Source of the DNA: Diogma glabrata
Lineage: Eukaryota; Arthropoda; Insecta; Diptera; Cylindrotomidae
Direction: 5' to 3'
Assembly: GCA_963693315.1 (NCBI GenBank)
Contig: OY856187.1
Span: forward strand, 382,827,711 to 382,891,710
DNA length: 64,000 bases
Shown here: piece after piece, positions 42,074 through 54,139 of the stretch
How the letters are laid out: every line of letters starts with the position of its first letter
Numbering within the stretch: position 1 is the stretch's first letter
The notes under the pieces: model-generated
The model's input: the letters and a program-made list of their open reading frames with translations, nothing else
What the model was told of the DNA's origin: nothing
Database searches by the model: none
Translations under genes and position numbers: made by a program

Positions 42074-45000
42074 CTGTACGATCACGATTGTTACATTTAA
42101 AAAAATTAAATAAAGAACAAAATTCTGCGCTCACCCCAGTAGCTCAGGCCAAATTCCCCACTTCATGCTTTCTAAAATTAATAACCCATCTTAATTAACA
42201 TTTCTTCACATGGTGCGCCACAGGCGATGATTGTATATAAATCCAATTTGGTAGAATAATTAAAATGCGGTTTTAAATGTGTCAACTACGTCATATGTAG
42301 TGAACTCTTGAATTAATTTTGTAGTAAGATCTCGGTTGAATCCAAATTTTCCATTTTGGATTCCATGATTTAGGAATTATAATCGATTTAGGAATTATAA
42401 TAAACAGTCAAACATTTTTTCTTTTGATTTTATATCAATATTTCAATTTAAAAGTTTTAAAACTTTTGGGTGTACAAAAAAATTATCGTAAAGTTCAATT
42501 TAATTATGAAACATATCTGTTAGGTATATACGAAGGCATATGCTTCAAGAGACTTAAATACAAATAGCAATAGTTCTTTAACAAAAAAGATAAAACAAAC
42601 AAAATGTCGCTGATAAGTTTATGTAAATCTACAAAACTCAACCACACCGCACAAAATAGTTTATCGTACTTGATCCGGGTGAAAGATGTTGGGAGCTCAT
42701 TTAATCATATGTTCAAAAATTTTACAAACATTTGTTCAATCATATTTTTCATTACTGATAAAATTACAGTTTATTTTCAAGAAAAATAAAAAAAAAGTTT
42801 GTTCTCGTTTGTACGACGGCCATTAACAACACTGCCAGATAATTTCTTTTATTTACATTCACTAATTAATATTTTATTATTAATAATTTAACTATATTTT
42901 ATCTTTTCTTTCAATTTTGCTAATTTAAAATTGTCAAAAATTCGACTAAATACCGACTTGAACTAAAAATTACAAATGTCCAAAGACATATCTAAAAAAA
43001 AATCATAAATCAACAGCATAAGACAGCAATCGATGAAAATCAAATTATTGCCACAGGGTTGAAAAATATATGAATAAAAAAACGATAAGTTGTATTGATA
43101 GCGTTGATTTATGCAAAAGAAAGTTTTCTGGAGAGACGAATTTTTTTTTCGATGATAACAGTCACGTAACAAGTATTTCATTTTCAAGTTTTGTTATTTT
43201 TTCGCAAGTTCCCTGATATTTGCTTTACAGCTGAGCTTCATATCCAGTACGGCAACTAGGTATTTCTCTTATTCTGCAACTAAACAACTCGTCTAAAGGG
43301 TTATGAATCCGATACAGAGATCCTGTGGCTGTTACTATGACACCCTCTATCTTCAGCTCTGTAATTAAGCTGGTAATACTTTAGTTACAGAGGAGCGAAG
43401 GAGGACTCCATTTGAGGAGTACCACGACTGACAGTTATTTTGTATGTAACCGTTGCTTGTATGTAACCGTTGCATTTTGTATGTAAGTGTTGATCTTTCT
43501 ACATAGGAGCATGGGTTGGATCAATACCCATGTGCAGTGCAGGTTTAATTTTGGAGGCCATTACAAGCTACCACAATTCATAGTAACAAATAGAACTACA
43601 TTAAAAACCAGTTCTACCTAAACAGTTATACTAACTCATCGACGAATTGAAAGAAAAGTAGACATAAAAATTATTGCAGGGAAATTTTTCATATGAAGGA
43701 AAAGCGTTCATATGAAGGTGACTCCCCTCGTTGAAGGCGATGGTAAATGGTTACTTATCGTTCCATTGAAGAAGACATTCTTATTTATGCATAGAACAAT
43801 CAAGGGCATAACTAAAGAATCTAGGGCAACACCAAAGTAATACAACATCATCTGACTGATATCACCAGGTTCACCTGGTTGCTGCCTTGCAGCATTATAA
43901 CCAAATTATGCTCTAATAGAAGTTGCAAGGTAGACATTAAAACTGAATTCAATTATAAAAGTCTAATCTGTTCAAGAGGTCAAGACCAAATAACCCATAC
44001 AAGACGGTTTTGTAATGACGTTAAGCCACCATTTACTATCATTTCCTTACACAAAATACTTCAACCTTTAACTATTTATTGAAATCACTATTCAGAGCAT
44101 CGCTTTATCAAGTCAATTTTTTTTCACTTGGAAAAGCTTTTGAAACGAAATACGGCTTAAATAGATAACCAAATAAAATCAGAAATTGACAAGAGAAAAT
44201 TTTCAAAGACTCAATCCCAACCAGATCATAGAGATAAACTCCAAATCGTGCGCCATTGTGTAACGGTTGATTGATTATTAAAAAGGGGTGGCTGGAAATT
44301 CTGGAGGCTGTTCACTACCTTCTCCAAAACAATTCAAAAAAGTAAAAAAAGACATCTTATATTATCAAGACCTCGACAGTCACATAATGGGTTAATAGCT
44401 GACAATTAGTCCTAAAGTTCTTAAAATAGCTATAGAAAACCAAATTCGGTGGCAAATTCCATTTGCCTCCTAATCCGATTTGCATATACATTAAATATTT
44501 TTGTGCTTGGGCACTTGATTGGAACATAGACAGAGCTATTCTCTGGCACTTCGTAATACTATTCTTTCACACCAATTGTTGGTTGTTCTCAATTGTTGTT
44601 GCAGATACTTTCTTGCATGATAACAATGCTGGGTTTTGCTGAGCGAGTTACTTTTTGTTATTATTTTTATATTTAATGTCACGCCACATACACTCCCTTA
44701 TTAGTGAGGTTACCCAATATACGTATAAAAATTGTGTGAACATTAGGACATAATAATTTTTTAAAATAAATGTATAAGATATTGATTATTGAGTAATAAG
44801 CTAAAATAAAACATTATTATTTTATTAATGAACCTACTTCAATAATAATAATAATTGGTTCATACGATTGTTATGTGTATTGATATTTTGTGAGATGAAT
44901 CGAAATGACGCGATTATAGATGTTGTTTTTATGATCTCGTTTCTTGATATTCTCATTTAATTGAATCTGTGATGAAAGTATAATTGAAAAGAAACAAAAG

Positions 45001-46664
45001 ATGGAAAATTCTCGTTTATAAAATTGTTCAAATTAAATTGTTAATATTAATTTATTTGTTGGCATCGGTAAAGTTTTCGTGGCATTAAGTTGTATGAGTG
45101 TTAAGATTTTAGCTGGTAACAAATTTTGAAAGCAAACAAATAAAATCCAATTTTGAATTTTTTTTTTGCCAGTCGTTACAATATGTAAATGTGATGGTGT
45201 TAAAAGCCAAAAATATAAACGAAGAAATTATGAGCGATCTGAATCCTTTTGACTCGAAATATTTTACTTACCTGGCTTTCGAATAAAAATAACTTTTATG
45301 TTTGACGAGTTTTAAAACTTTAGATAGAACCTATTTTTACTTTGCTTTAGTTTTAGAGCCAATCACTTGTCTAGTATCAAGACACGCACTTTTAAAAGCC
45401 CGAAGCTAACACTGTGGTGGCAAGTCCTAAAAATATTTTCATCGTCCGTCTTTCCGATTCAAATCTTCCATTATTCACAAAATGTCCCTAGGCACTTTCT
45501 AGGGCCTAATGTCTTTCTAAAACAGACTTAAAAGTAGAACATATATAAGAATATCAATGACTTTTGGCTGACGTGAGGATACAGAAGTGTGGTCTGCTCT
45601 AGAATTTAAAATTTTTTCATTCTAATGAAATCGCACAAATGATAGACAAACAAAATACAATTTCGTCGCTGATCTGTAACTGCTTCATAACTGACTGTCC
45701 CCACGGTTGAATTACCTGAAATTAGGTCAGCCAGAAGGTATATGAAAAAGTTTATGTGATGCATTGCTCGTCATGATTTAGTAGGGCCAACTTTATATCA
45801 AGTTCACTGGTTTTTCATAAATAGACAGACTCATCGAAACTCATCGAAAAATATGCTGCTTGTATGATAACAATTTTTCTATTTAGAGGTGTTCAAGCCA
45901 GTTTGGCGACCAAGACTCTCCAACAGATTCATATCTAGGATAAATGTGTTTTGGTAGATCGAAGATTCTTGAAAGCCGTACTCCTTCGCATGTGATGCGC
46001 CCTGGTATAGTTTTCACTAGACAATTTTGCACATAATAAAGTCAAAAAAGAAAACTCTAAGATACATTAAATTTTTAATTGTTCTAAGAGACATGTTCGA
46101 CACAACCATAATGCTCTGATTTACCTCGGATGTAACAGTTGGGAGCGCCTCATATCTTGATTAATTGAACGTTTTTAATTTTTTGTTAGTGTGTTTTGGT
46201 CGTCCAAAATTAATTATTGCTAGAAAGTTGGTTCAGTAGAGCAGTGCCACGTTGTTTGACCAATATACAATACTGACTGGTTGATAATTACATCAAACCG
46301 ATCGATCCATCGGCATTATAGTTTGCCACTGGAAAAATCGGCTGAAGTTTTTGTTTCGGACTACTTTTAAAGCAATCGCATTGTTACGAGTAAAGCATCT
46401 TATAAGTATATTAATACGCTAACTTTGTACTTTGTACAGCCTAAGGCTTTTTTATTCGAGTTTTCACTGATTCCAAATTTTTACTGCTAACTGATTTTAG
46501 TGTAACCTACATCTGAGAGATTTTTGGGATTTTTCGGATCATAAATAAAAAAGTTATAGACGAATTATAATTTATTTTTGAATTCAACTGCCTCCCCTCA
46601 AATCAAATCAAATGGATCAAATGGAATCGTCCAAATCTTTTCTTTGTTTATAGTATTTTATATT
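42074..46664. other. Intronic sequence, no element named
   Basis: Mostly AT-rich, non-coding. A minus-strand frame at 43231-43386 (ELKIEGVIVTATGSLYR, LDELFSCRIREIPSC) is open for about 51 codons between stops and could be an element remnant. A 16-bp tandem pair (tgtatgtaaccgttgc) lies at 43440-43473. Confidence 0.4.
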
Positions 46665-46762
46665 TTCTTTTCAGTTTATGCATTAATCTAGGAGAGTAAG
46701 GACGTTATTTTTCTTTGTTGTTTTATCTTATATATTAAAACGTTGAATATTTAGTTAGATAT

Positions 46763-47390
46763 TGTTACGACGTTTGGCTGGGATGGAAACGAAAATGGCA
46801 AAATAACACAACTCAAAATCAATACAGGAGTAAAATGGCTAAGTTTCACTTTTCTCCTGAAATTATAATAAAAAGTTTGTCATAAATTCCATAAATTTTA
46901 TTAACAAAGATGTAAATCTGATTTTTTTAAATCTTTACAAACAAATAATTTTATATTTTTTTAATTTTTAAATAACTAGTTGATTCTCCTATCAGCATGA
47001 AATTGCAGGCTCACAATTTCTATTTGACGAAAAAGCCTTATTTTGTATTCAGGATCAACCATGAGAATCAGATCTGTCATCAAATTTGCATGCTTTATAT
47101 ACCGCCAAATTATATTTCTGCCTCTTTCATTTCATGTTTTGTTTCTTTTGTTGTAATTGAGTTTTATCGTTGTTATTCCCTACTACAGATGTCATCATGT
47201 CTGTAAAGCAGCATAACCAGCAATTATAGCACAATATTGTAATTAAACGCACTCATTTTGTAAAAGACTTGTTTTGATTGAATTGTCAAAATTGATGTCA
47301 AAACAAATTAAAATATTTGTAATTAACATGGTAATTATTTGTGTAGTACAATTAATTTATTTCTATTTCTTTTAGGTTGTTTCCGCAACA
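46763..47390 (-). repeat. Gypsy 3' LTR (minus strand)
   Basis: On the plus strand it starts TGTTACGACG and ends CCGCAACA; on the element strand TGTTGCGG...CGTCGTAACA. It is immediately preceded, on the element strand, by the polypurine tract. Confidence 0.95.
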
Positions 47391-50300
47391 CTGCTCCCCT
47401 CTTTAGTTTGTGCGACTCGCACGAACTTCTCCCAAGCTTCAGTATTCTTCCCGTTGTACTTCGCCAATCTATCCTGATGCACTACTTTTGGTTTTGTTCT
47501 TGGTGTCTTCTGAATACGATAGGTTACATCAGTAAGCACTGACATAAAGCGATAAGGGCCTTCCCAGTCACTTTGTAGCTTCGGACTTCTTCCAACTTTT
47601 CTCTTTGGGTTATAAAGCCATACAAAGTGTCCAACATCCAACCCAAGCTGTCTTGATCGTTGATCATATCTGGTTTTCATTCGTTCACCCGCAATTTGAA
47701 GGTTTTTTCTGGCATACTGATGCACAGTTTCAATTCTGGATCTCGAATTATAAATGTAGTCATCTACGTTATCAGTTTCAATTTTTTCTGGTGGTCTTCC
47801 TAGAAGGAGATCAGCAGGTAGCCTTAATTCTCGTCCAAACATCATTAAAGCCGGCGTTTGATTTGTAGCTTCGTGAATTGCTGTGCGATAAGCTAGCATG
47901 GAAAGAGGTAGCAACTCGTCCCAATTTTGCTGGTGTTCATCTACGAATTTGCTAAGGTACTGAAGGATCGTCTGATTCATTCTTTCAACCATTCCATCAG
48001 ATTGAGGATGGAGTGGTGTTGTACGAGTTTTATGAATACCCGTAATTTCCATTACTTTCTGAAATAACTCTGCTTCGAAGTTTCTACCTTGATCAGTGTG
48101 TAATTCCAGAGGCACCCCAAAGCGAGAAAGTACTTGTTCCACAAGTGCCTCTGCAACAGTTTCGGCAGTTTGATTTACCATAGCGATCGCTTCCGGTCAT
48201 TTGGTGAAGTAGTCCATTACAACCATAACATAACGGTTGCCTCGCTTGGAGATAGGTAGCGGCCCAAGGATGTCAATAGCGATTCGCTCGAAAGGTGCCC
48301 CAACTTGGTAAATTTGAAGTCTTCCACGAGTTTTAACTGCTGGCCCCTTCTTAGAAAAGCAGACATCACATTCTCGACACCATTTTTCTACATCTTTTCG
48401 GCAATCAGTCCAGTAGAAACGTTGACGTATTTTTGCCAAAGTTTTAGTTATGCCAAAATGCCCACCGGTTGACGAGTCGTGTACACTTTTAATTATATCA
48501 GCTACGAGACTTTTAGGAATGATGTATTGATAGCTTTGTGTTTTACCATCTGAACTTTCCCAACACCTGCACAGTACTCCATCTTGTAACGATAGAGAAT
48601 TCCACAATGACCAATAAATTTTAGTAGTTCGATCCATCATGGAAATTTCTTCCCATTTAGGGCTAATTTCGGATAATAACCACGTTCGAATAATTTTCAA
48701 ATGTTCATCTTGTTCTTGTTCTTTGATAAGTGTGTTGTTATCAATGCCTATGTCTGCAAAGCTAATTCGTTTAACTTCGTGATTCTCTGCTTTTGAATCT
48801 CTTTTATCACAATGTGGACAACAATCTTGTGCGCAGGATCTCCTAGATAGAGCGTCAGCATTATTATGCACACGACCCGGTCGATGACTGATTTCAAAAT
48901 CAAATTGTTGTAGACGTTCTATCCATCTCGCTATTTGTCCTTCTGGATTTTTGAAAGACATTAACCATTTCAGGGCAGCATGATCTGTACCAAGCATAAA
49001 TTTTCTACCGTAAAGGTAAGGGTAGAAGTTTTCAACCGCCTTAACTACAGCAAGCAACTCCTTCCGTGTTGTGCAATAATTTTTTTCTGCTCTACCTAGA
49101 CTTTTACTGTAATACGCGACCACATGCTCTTCGTTGTTGTACAGCTGTGACAATACTGCTCCCACTCCAACATTACTGGCATCTGTGTCAACAATGAAAT
49201 TTTGATGAGGATCAGGATAGCTCAATATTGGTGCCGAAATTAGCTTCTGTTTCAGACTTTGGAAAACCTGCTCACAACTGGTGTCCCATATGAATGCTTG
49301 GTCATCTTCCGTTAATTTATGTAGCGGTTTTGCAATAGTTGAAAATGATTGAACAAACTTGCGGTAATACGTGCAAAGCCCCAGGAAACTGCGTAGTTGG
49401 TGTTTGTCAACTGGGTTTGGCCAATTTTTAACACACTCTATTTTATCAGGATCGGTGTGGATGCCCTTATCTGAAACGATATGACCCAAATATTTCACTT
49501 CCTTACGTAGTAAATGGCACTTCCGAGGACTTAACTTTAAATTAGCCATCTTTAAACGATAAAGTACTTTTTGTAGATGTTTGATCTGATCTTCAAACGT
49601 CTTCCCATGTACAATGATGTCATCAAGATAAACCATGCAAATGTTCCAAGACAGTCCACTTAGAACGGACATCATAAGCCCCTCGAATGTAGCCGGTGCG
49701 TTGCATAGACCAAATGGCATCACGGTAAATTCCCAAAGTCCAGTACCCGTAGTGAACGCAGTTTTTTCTTGATCTTCTGGAGCCATCTCAACTTGCCAGT
49801 AGCCGCTTTGAAGGTCCATCGTAGAAAACCATTGTGATACAGATAAGGCATCCAAAGTGTCATCGATTCTCGGCAATGGGTAAGAATCCTTCTTTGTGAC
49901 TTCGTTCAGCCTACGATAGTCAACACAAAACCTTACAGACCCATCTTTTTTCTTTACAAGCACCACCGTAGAGGCCCACGGACTTTGGGATGGTTTAACT
50001 ATTCCTTGCTTGTTCAGATTCTCAACTATGGTAGTAACTTCATCTATTTTTGCTAGAGGAAAGCGTCTATGTGGTTGCTTTATAGGTTGTGCATCTCCTA
50101 CATCGATTTTGTGTTTAGTTCTTGAAGTTCTGCCAAAGTCGGTGGCTGATTCTGCAAAAACTGTCCTGTACTTCCAAAGAAGCTTACGAAGTTGAACCTT
50201 GTCAGTTGCATTTAAATTTTCCGAGCTACGTATAGCCAAATCTTCTAAGAGTTCTGGGAGCTGTTCTGGAGGAATCTCACCGCTATCTATTGTTTCCAAG

Positions 50301-51075
50301 AAATCATCTCCTAATATGCATGATGGTTGTTCGAATTTCGCGATGTTTTCACCTTGTTTTAACGTAATTGGCGTCTGAGTTACGTTAACGAGCCTAATAA
50401 ATGTGCTATCACCATCGATTGAATTAATGCTTTCAACCACGAATAACCCTTCAATTGCGAAAGTGGGTGTTGTTGAAACTACACCGACTTCTCCGCATCC
50501 CGCCGTAGCTCCCACTCGAACGGTTTTCGTAAAAACAGGAGGTACCACTATGTCTTCTAGTAGTACTAGTGATCCAACATCAGTGCATTTTTCTACGAAA
50601 TCGAAATTAGCTTGGCATTTTCCAACATAAAGTGTGTTTTCCTGAAGATTAATTTTACACTGGTTGTCGATTAAAAAGTCCAAGCCTAGTAAAAACTCAT
50701 CGACCATATCCACGACAATCACAGGATGAGTGCAAGTGTACTGACCAATGCGAATCTAAAATACGTCTTTACCGTATATGGTAGCTTTCTCGCCGGTGAT
50801 CGTCTTCAAAACAATATTAGACTGTTGAAGATCCGATTCATTTTTCCGAAGTAGTTTCCATAGTTCTTTGCTGATTAGTGTTGCATTGGCTCCAGTATCC
50901 ACTAGCATATTACATCGTACGCCCTCAACATCTCCAGTGATAATCAAATTTCTATTTTTGAAGCGTAATGAATTAATTCTAAAATCTTGAATGGGCTTAG
51001 TGTTGCTCGTCGGGCTCAAACCCTCGAACCCGACGATTGATCGTTTTCCGAAGGTGGTGATGTCATCCTACTCTC
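47372..51075 (-). pseudogene. pol: Gypsy pol: protease, RT, RNase H, integrase
   Basis: One frame runs from about 51075 to 47372 with two in-frame stops. Protease has the active site MLVDTGANATLIS and FLLGLDFL, with a TAG between them (50756-50758). RT has PFGLCNAPATF and VYLDDIIVHG (49610-49640); RNase H FIVDTDASNVG and RKELLAV. Integrase has the HHCC part (STGGHFGITKTL; CRECDVC), IDILGPLP, HTDQGRNFE and GMVERMNQT. The second stop, TGA at 48197-48199, replaces the Trp codon in the usual YFTKWPE segment, a G-to-A change. Everything else is intact, so the copy is dead by point mutations only. It ends a few codons inside the 3' LTR. Confidence 0.93.
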
Positions 51076-51114
51076 GGTGTTGGAGCCTTTTTCCATTGTA
51101 ACTCTTCTTGGCCG

Positions 51115-52233
51115 TCAAAAAGGTCTTCCAGAGCGTCTTCTTGGATTTAAGCGACGCCAGTCTTCTTCTTGTTGGTTGTAACCTTCTCTCAAATTCATTC
51201 GCTGGTCCTGTTCTCTTCGTGGTGGTTCTTCGATCTCAGCTTGCCTTATCATCTTCTGTCCACTGCGATTGGTGCCATAAACTATCTGAACCTCCAGAGT
51301 TTTGTTCAGTGCTTGATACAAGTTTGCCGGGTTTGACAGTTTTGTCTGAGCTTGCACCTCAGGGTCTGCAATGCCATCTATAAACTGAAGCATAGCTACT
51401 TTTTCCTGCGTATGTGTGGGACAATCGTAAAAAGCCTGCTGTGCTAACGCTTCAACTGCCTGTGCAAATACTTGAAGTTCTTCCCGTGGTTTTTGAGAAT
51501 TCTGTCTTAATAGAGTATGACTAAGTTGCTCAAGATGTTTCTGCCCATATCGTCGGTCCAATGCACACGTTAGCTTTCGGTAGTCAGTTCGATCTTCTTG
51601 TTTCAGTAAGCTTAGAATTTTGACTGCATCGCCTCGTAAATTAGTGGCTAACTGCACTGCACACTGTGCACCGTCCCAGTTGTTGGCGTTTGAAGAAATT
51701 TCAAACTGCATAAAATAATCTTTCCAGGATGATGAGCCATCAAAAGTGCTAACTTTCACTTTACCCTTATTGCTGCAGCCAGCCTGACCAGTTACTTCTT
51801 CATCAGGACCTATATGGTGTGAAGTTCTGTCTTCTACGTTACAATCGTTTTGGTCCGGTTTTGTAATCGTGCTATTTTGCAAGTGCCCCGGAGTAGTACT
51901 TAGTGCTAGTAAGGACAGTTCTCGTTGGAAGGTATCAAAGCTCTGTAATCTTTCTTCGAACTGAGCCGTCATCTTCTGCAACGCTTCGCGTTCCATACGT
52001 TGTTCTCCAATTATTACCTCAAGTTGCTTTACCCGTGCATCGGCATCGCTGTTTTGTCCAGATTTGCTGGTACCCAGATGCAGGGTTTGTATTTTTTGGT
52101 CTAGTTGTGCTGAGAGTTGTAGAAAGTCAGCTCGATCTTTATCTCGCTCCAGGCGAAGTGCTTCCCTATCATTTTTCCGAGCTTCTTGTTCATTTTGAAC
52201 CAACTTCAACAATTGCTCCACTTTTTGTTCCAT
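51115..52233 (-). CDS. gag: Gypsy gag
   Basis: The start is taken as the ATG at 52233 (MEQKVEQLLKLVQNEQ), the first after the 5' LTR; the upstream part of the frame lies in the LTR. About 372 codons form the structural protein that packages element RNA. A coiled-coil-like N-terminal third (heavy in Glu, Gln, Arg, Leu) is followed by a retrotransposon gag core (VSTFDGSSSWKDYFMQFE, WDGAQCAVQLATNLRGDA, LDRRYGQKHLEQL). The basic C-terminus (RRREQ, NPRRRSG) contains no CCHC zinc knuckle. It ends at 51115, about 40 bases before the pol frame opens, in a different frame. Confidence 0.88.
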   Translation of the reverse strand: MEQKVEQLLKLVQNEQEARKNDREALRLERDKDRADFLQLSAQLDQKIQTLHLGTSKSGQNSDADARVKQLEVIIGEQRMEREALQKMTAQFEERLQSFDTFQRELSLLALSTTPGHLQNSTITKPDQNDCNVEDRTSHHIGPDEEVTGQAGCSNKGKVKVSTFDGSSSWKDYFMQFEISSNANNWDGAQCAVQLATNLRGDAVKILSLLKQEDRTDYRKLTCALDRRYGQKHLEQLSHTLLRQNSQKPREELQVFAQAVEALAQQAFYDCPTHTQEKVAMLQFIDGIADPEVQAQTKLSNPANLYQALNKTLEVQIVYGTNRSGQKMIRQAEIEEPPRREQDQRMNLREGYNQQEEDWRRLNPRRRSGRPF

Positions 52234-52257
52234 CCTAGATCCCGGTTGAGCCCCCAA

Positions 52258-52885
52258 TGTTACGACGTTTGGCTGGGATGGAAACGAAAATGGCAAAATA
52301 ACACAACTCAAAATCAATACAAGAGTAAAATGGCTAAGTTTCACTTTTCTCCTGAAATTATAATAAAAAGTTTGTCATAAATTACATAAATTTTATTAAC
52401 AAAGATGTAAATCTGATTTTTTTAAATCTTTACAAACAAATAATTTTATATTTTTTTAATTTTTAAATAACTAGTTGATTCTCCTATCAGCATGAAATTG
52501 CAGGCTCACAATTTCTATTTGACGAAAAAGCCTTATTTTGTATTCAGGATCAACCATGAGAATCAGATCTGTCATCAAATTTGCATGCTTTAAATACCGC
52601 CAAATTATATTTCTGCCTCTTTCATTTCATGTTTTGTTTCTTTTGTTGTAATTGAGTTTAATCGTTGTTATTCCCTACTACAGATGTCATCATGTCTGTA
52701 AAGCAGCATAACCAGCAATTATAGCACAATATTGTAATTAAACGCACTCATTTTGTGAAAGACTTGTTTTGATTGAATTGTCAAAATTGATGTCAAAACA
52801 AATTAAAATATTTGTAATTAACATGGTAATTATTTGTGTAGTACAATTAATCTATTTCTATTTCTTTTAGGTTGTTTTCGCAACA
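52258..52885 (-). repeat. Gypsy 5' LTR (minus strand)
   Basis: Same length as the 3' LTR; visible differences include caagag/caggag, attaca/attcca, tttaaata/tttatata and tttaatc/ttttatc. It carries the element promoter, though no TATA box could be chosen with confidence. Confidence 0.95.
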
Positions 52886-53857
52886 ATATATGTATAGTTT
52901 GTGAATGAATGTGTTTTTTTTCAGCGACAATTTTGTAATGTGTGTGTTTGGTATGATAGTTTGAGATCGTAAATTTGATTGTTAGAATTTTTAATATATA
53001 GCGACAATTTTGTAGAGTAAGGACGTTATTTTTCTTTGTTATTTTATCTTATATATTAATACGTTGAATATTTAGTTAGATATATATTGTTTGTGAATGA
53101 ATGTGTTTTTTTTTTCAGCGACAATTTTGTAATGTGTGTGTTTTGTATGATAGTTTGAGATCGTAAATTTGATTGTTAGAATTTTTAATATATAGCGACA
53201 ATTTTGTAGAGTAAGGACGTTATTTTTCTTTGTTGTTTTATCTTATATATTAATACGTTGAATATTTTGTTAGATATATATTGTTTGTGAATGAATGTGT
53301 TTTTTTTTCCCAGCGACAATTTTGTAATGTGTGTGTTTGGTATGATAGTTTGAGATCGTAAATTTGATTGTTAGAATTTTAATATATAGCGGTAATTCTG
53401 TAATGTGTGTGTTTGGTATTATAGTTCGAGATCGTAAATTTGATTGTTAGAGTTTTTAATATATATTGTTTGTGAATGAAAGAGAATAAAATATTGATTA
53501 TTGAATTTTTTTTTCAGCGACAATTTTGTAATGTGAGTGTTATGCATTGATCTAGGAGAGTAAGGACGTTATTTTTCTTTGTTGTTTTATTTTATATATT
53601 AATACGTTGAATATTTAGTTAGATATATATTGTTTGTGAATGTATGTGTTTTTTTTCAGCGACAATTTTGTAATGTGTGTGTTTGGTATGATAGTTTGAG
53701 ATCGTAAATTTGATTGTAAGAATTTTTAATATATATTGTTTGGGAATGAAAGAGGATAAAAAATTGATTATTGATTGTTGTGTTTTTTTTCAGCGACAAT
53801 TTTGTAATGTGTGTGTTTGGTATGATAGTTTGAGATCGTAAATTTGATTGTTAGATA

Positions 53858-53983
53858 AACTCTAGCTGACCAGTTCGGATATATGAAAAATTAGCGATCA
53901 AATAAGTTTTCAAGTAAGCTTATTTGATCTCCAACTTATTTGATCGCTAATTTTTCATATATTTGAACTGGTCAGCTAGAGTT
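53858..53983. mobile_element. Hairpin MITE, 51-bp arms
   Basis: Arms 53858-53908 and 53933-53983 are reverse complements at 49 of 51 positions (the exception is gg/aa near the middle), with a 24-base loop. It begins aactctagctgaccagttc. No coding sequence and no clear target duplication. Confidence 0.9.
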
Positions 53984-54110
53984 CTGATTATTTTTCATTC
54001 ATATATTTAAAAGAAAAATTAAAAATTATATGCTAGCATTTCTCATTACCACTTTTTGAAATCATTGCTTCTACGTCAACAAAATGTCTACGCAAAAACT
54101 TTATTGATAA

Positions 54111-54139
54111 GCGTAGCGAAGCACGCCGGGCCCTCCTAG
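54111..54139 (+). mobile_element. Helitron-like 3' terminus
   Basis: The sequence gcgtagcgaagcacgc, a short hairpin (GCGT...ACGC), is followed by GC-rich bases and CTAG then T at 54136-54140. Hairpin plus CTRR-3' next to T is the diagnostic 3' end of Helitrons. The satellite just upstream may be the internal minisatellite of such an element. No Rep/helicase gene is present and the 5' end (TC) was not located. Confidence 0.5.

Larger units (their letters stand above)
46759..52889 (-). mobile_element. Full-length Ty3/gypsy retrotransposon
   Basis: The element is 46763-52885 (6123 bp), flanked by ATAT on both sides (46759-46762, 52886-52889). LTRs are 628 bp each (46763-47390 and 52258-52885). 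On the minus strand it runs from 5' LTR (right), a TTGGGGGCTCAACCGGGAT primer-site region, gag, protease, RT, RNase H and integrase to a polypurine tract (aggggagcag, next to 47390) and the 3' LTR. No env is seen. The two LTRs differ at only about 7 positions (about 1%), so insertion is recent on the element time scale. It inserted into the satellite array. Confidence 0.95.
46665..53857. repeat. About 195-bp satellite array, split by gypsy insertion
   Basis: Units share gagtaaggacgttatttttc, ttgaatatttagttagat, tttgtgaatgaatgtg and cagcgacaattttgtaatgtg. One partial unit lies left of the gypsy element (46665-46762), and about six to seven units of variable length lie to its right (52886-53857). 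gagtaagg occurs at 53015, 53209 and 53558, giving spacings of 194 and 349. Some units are truncated versions. The array ends at the hairpin at 53858. Confidence 0.88.

Noticed and set aside
52234..52344. N-terminal extension of gag with a signal-peptide-like sequence
   Set aside because: These codons are within the 5' LTR up to 52258 and precede the more likely ATG at 52233; a membrane signal is not expected for gag.
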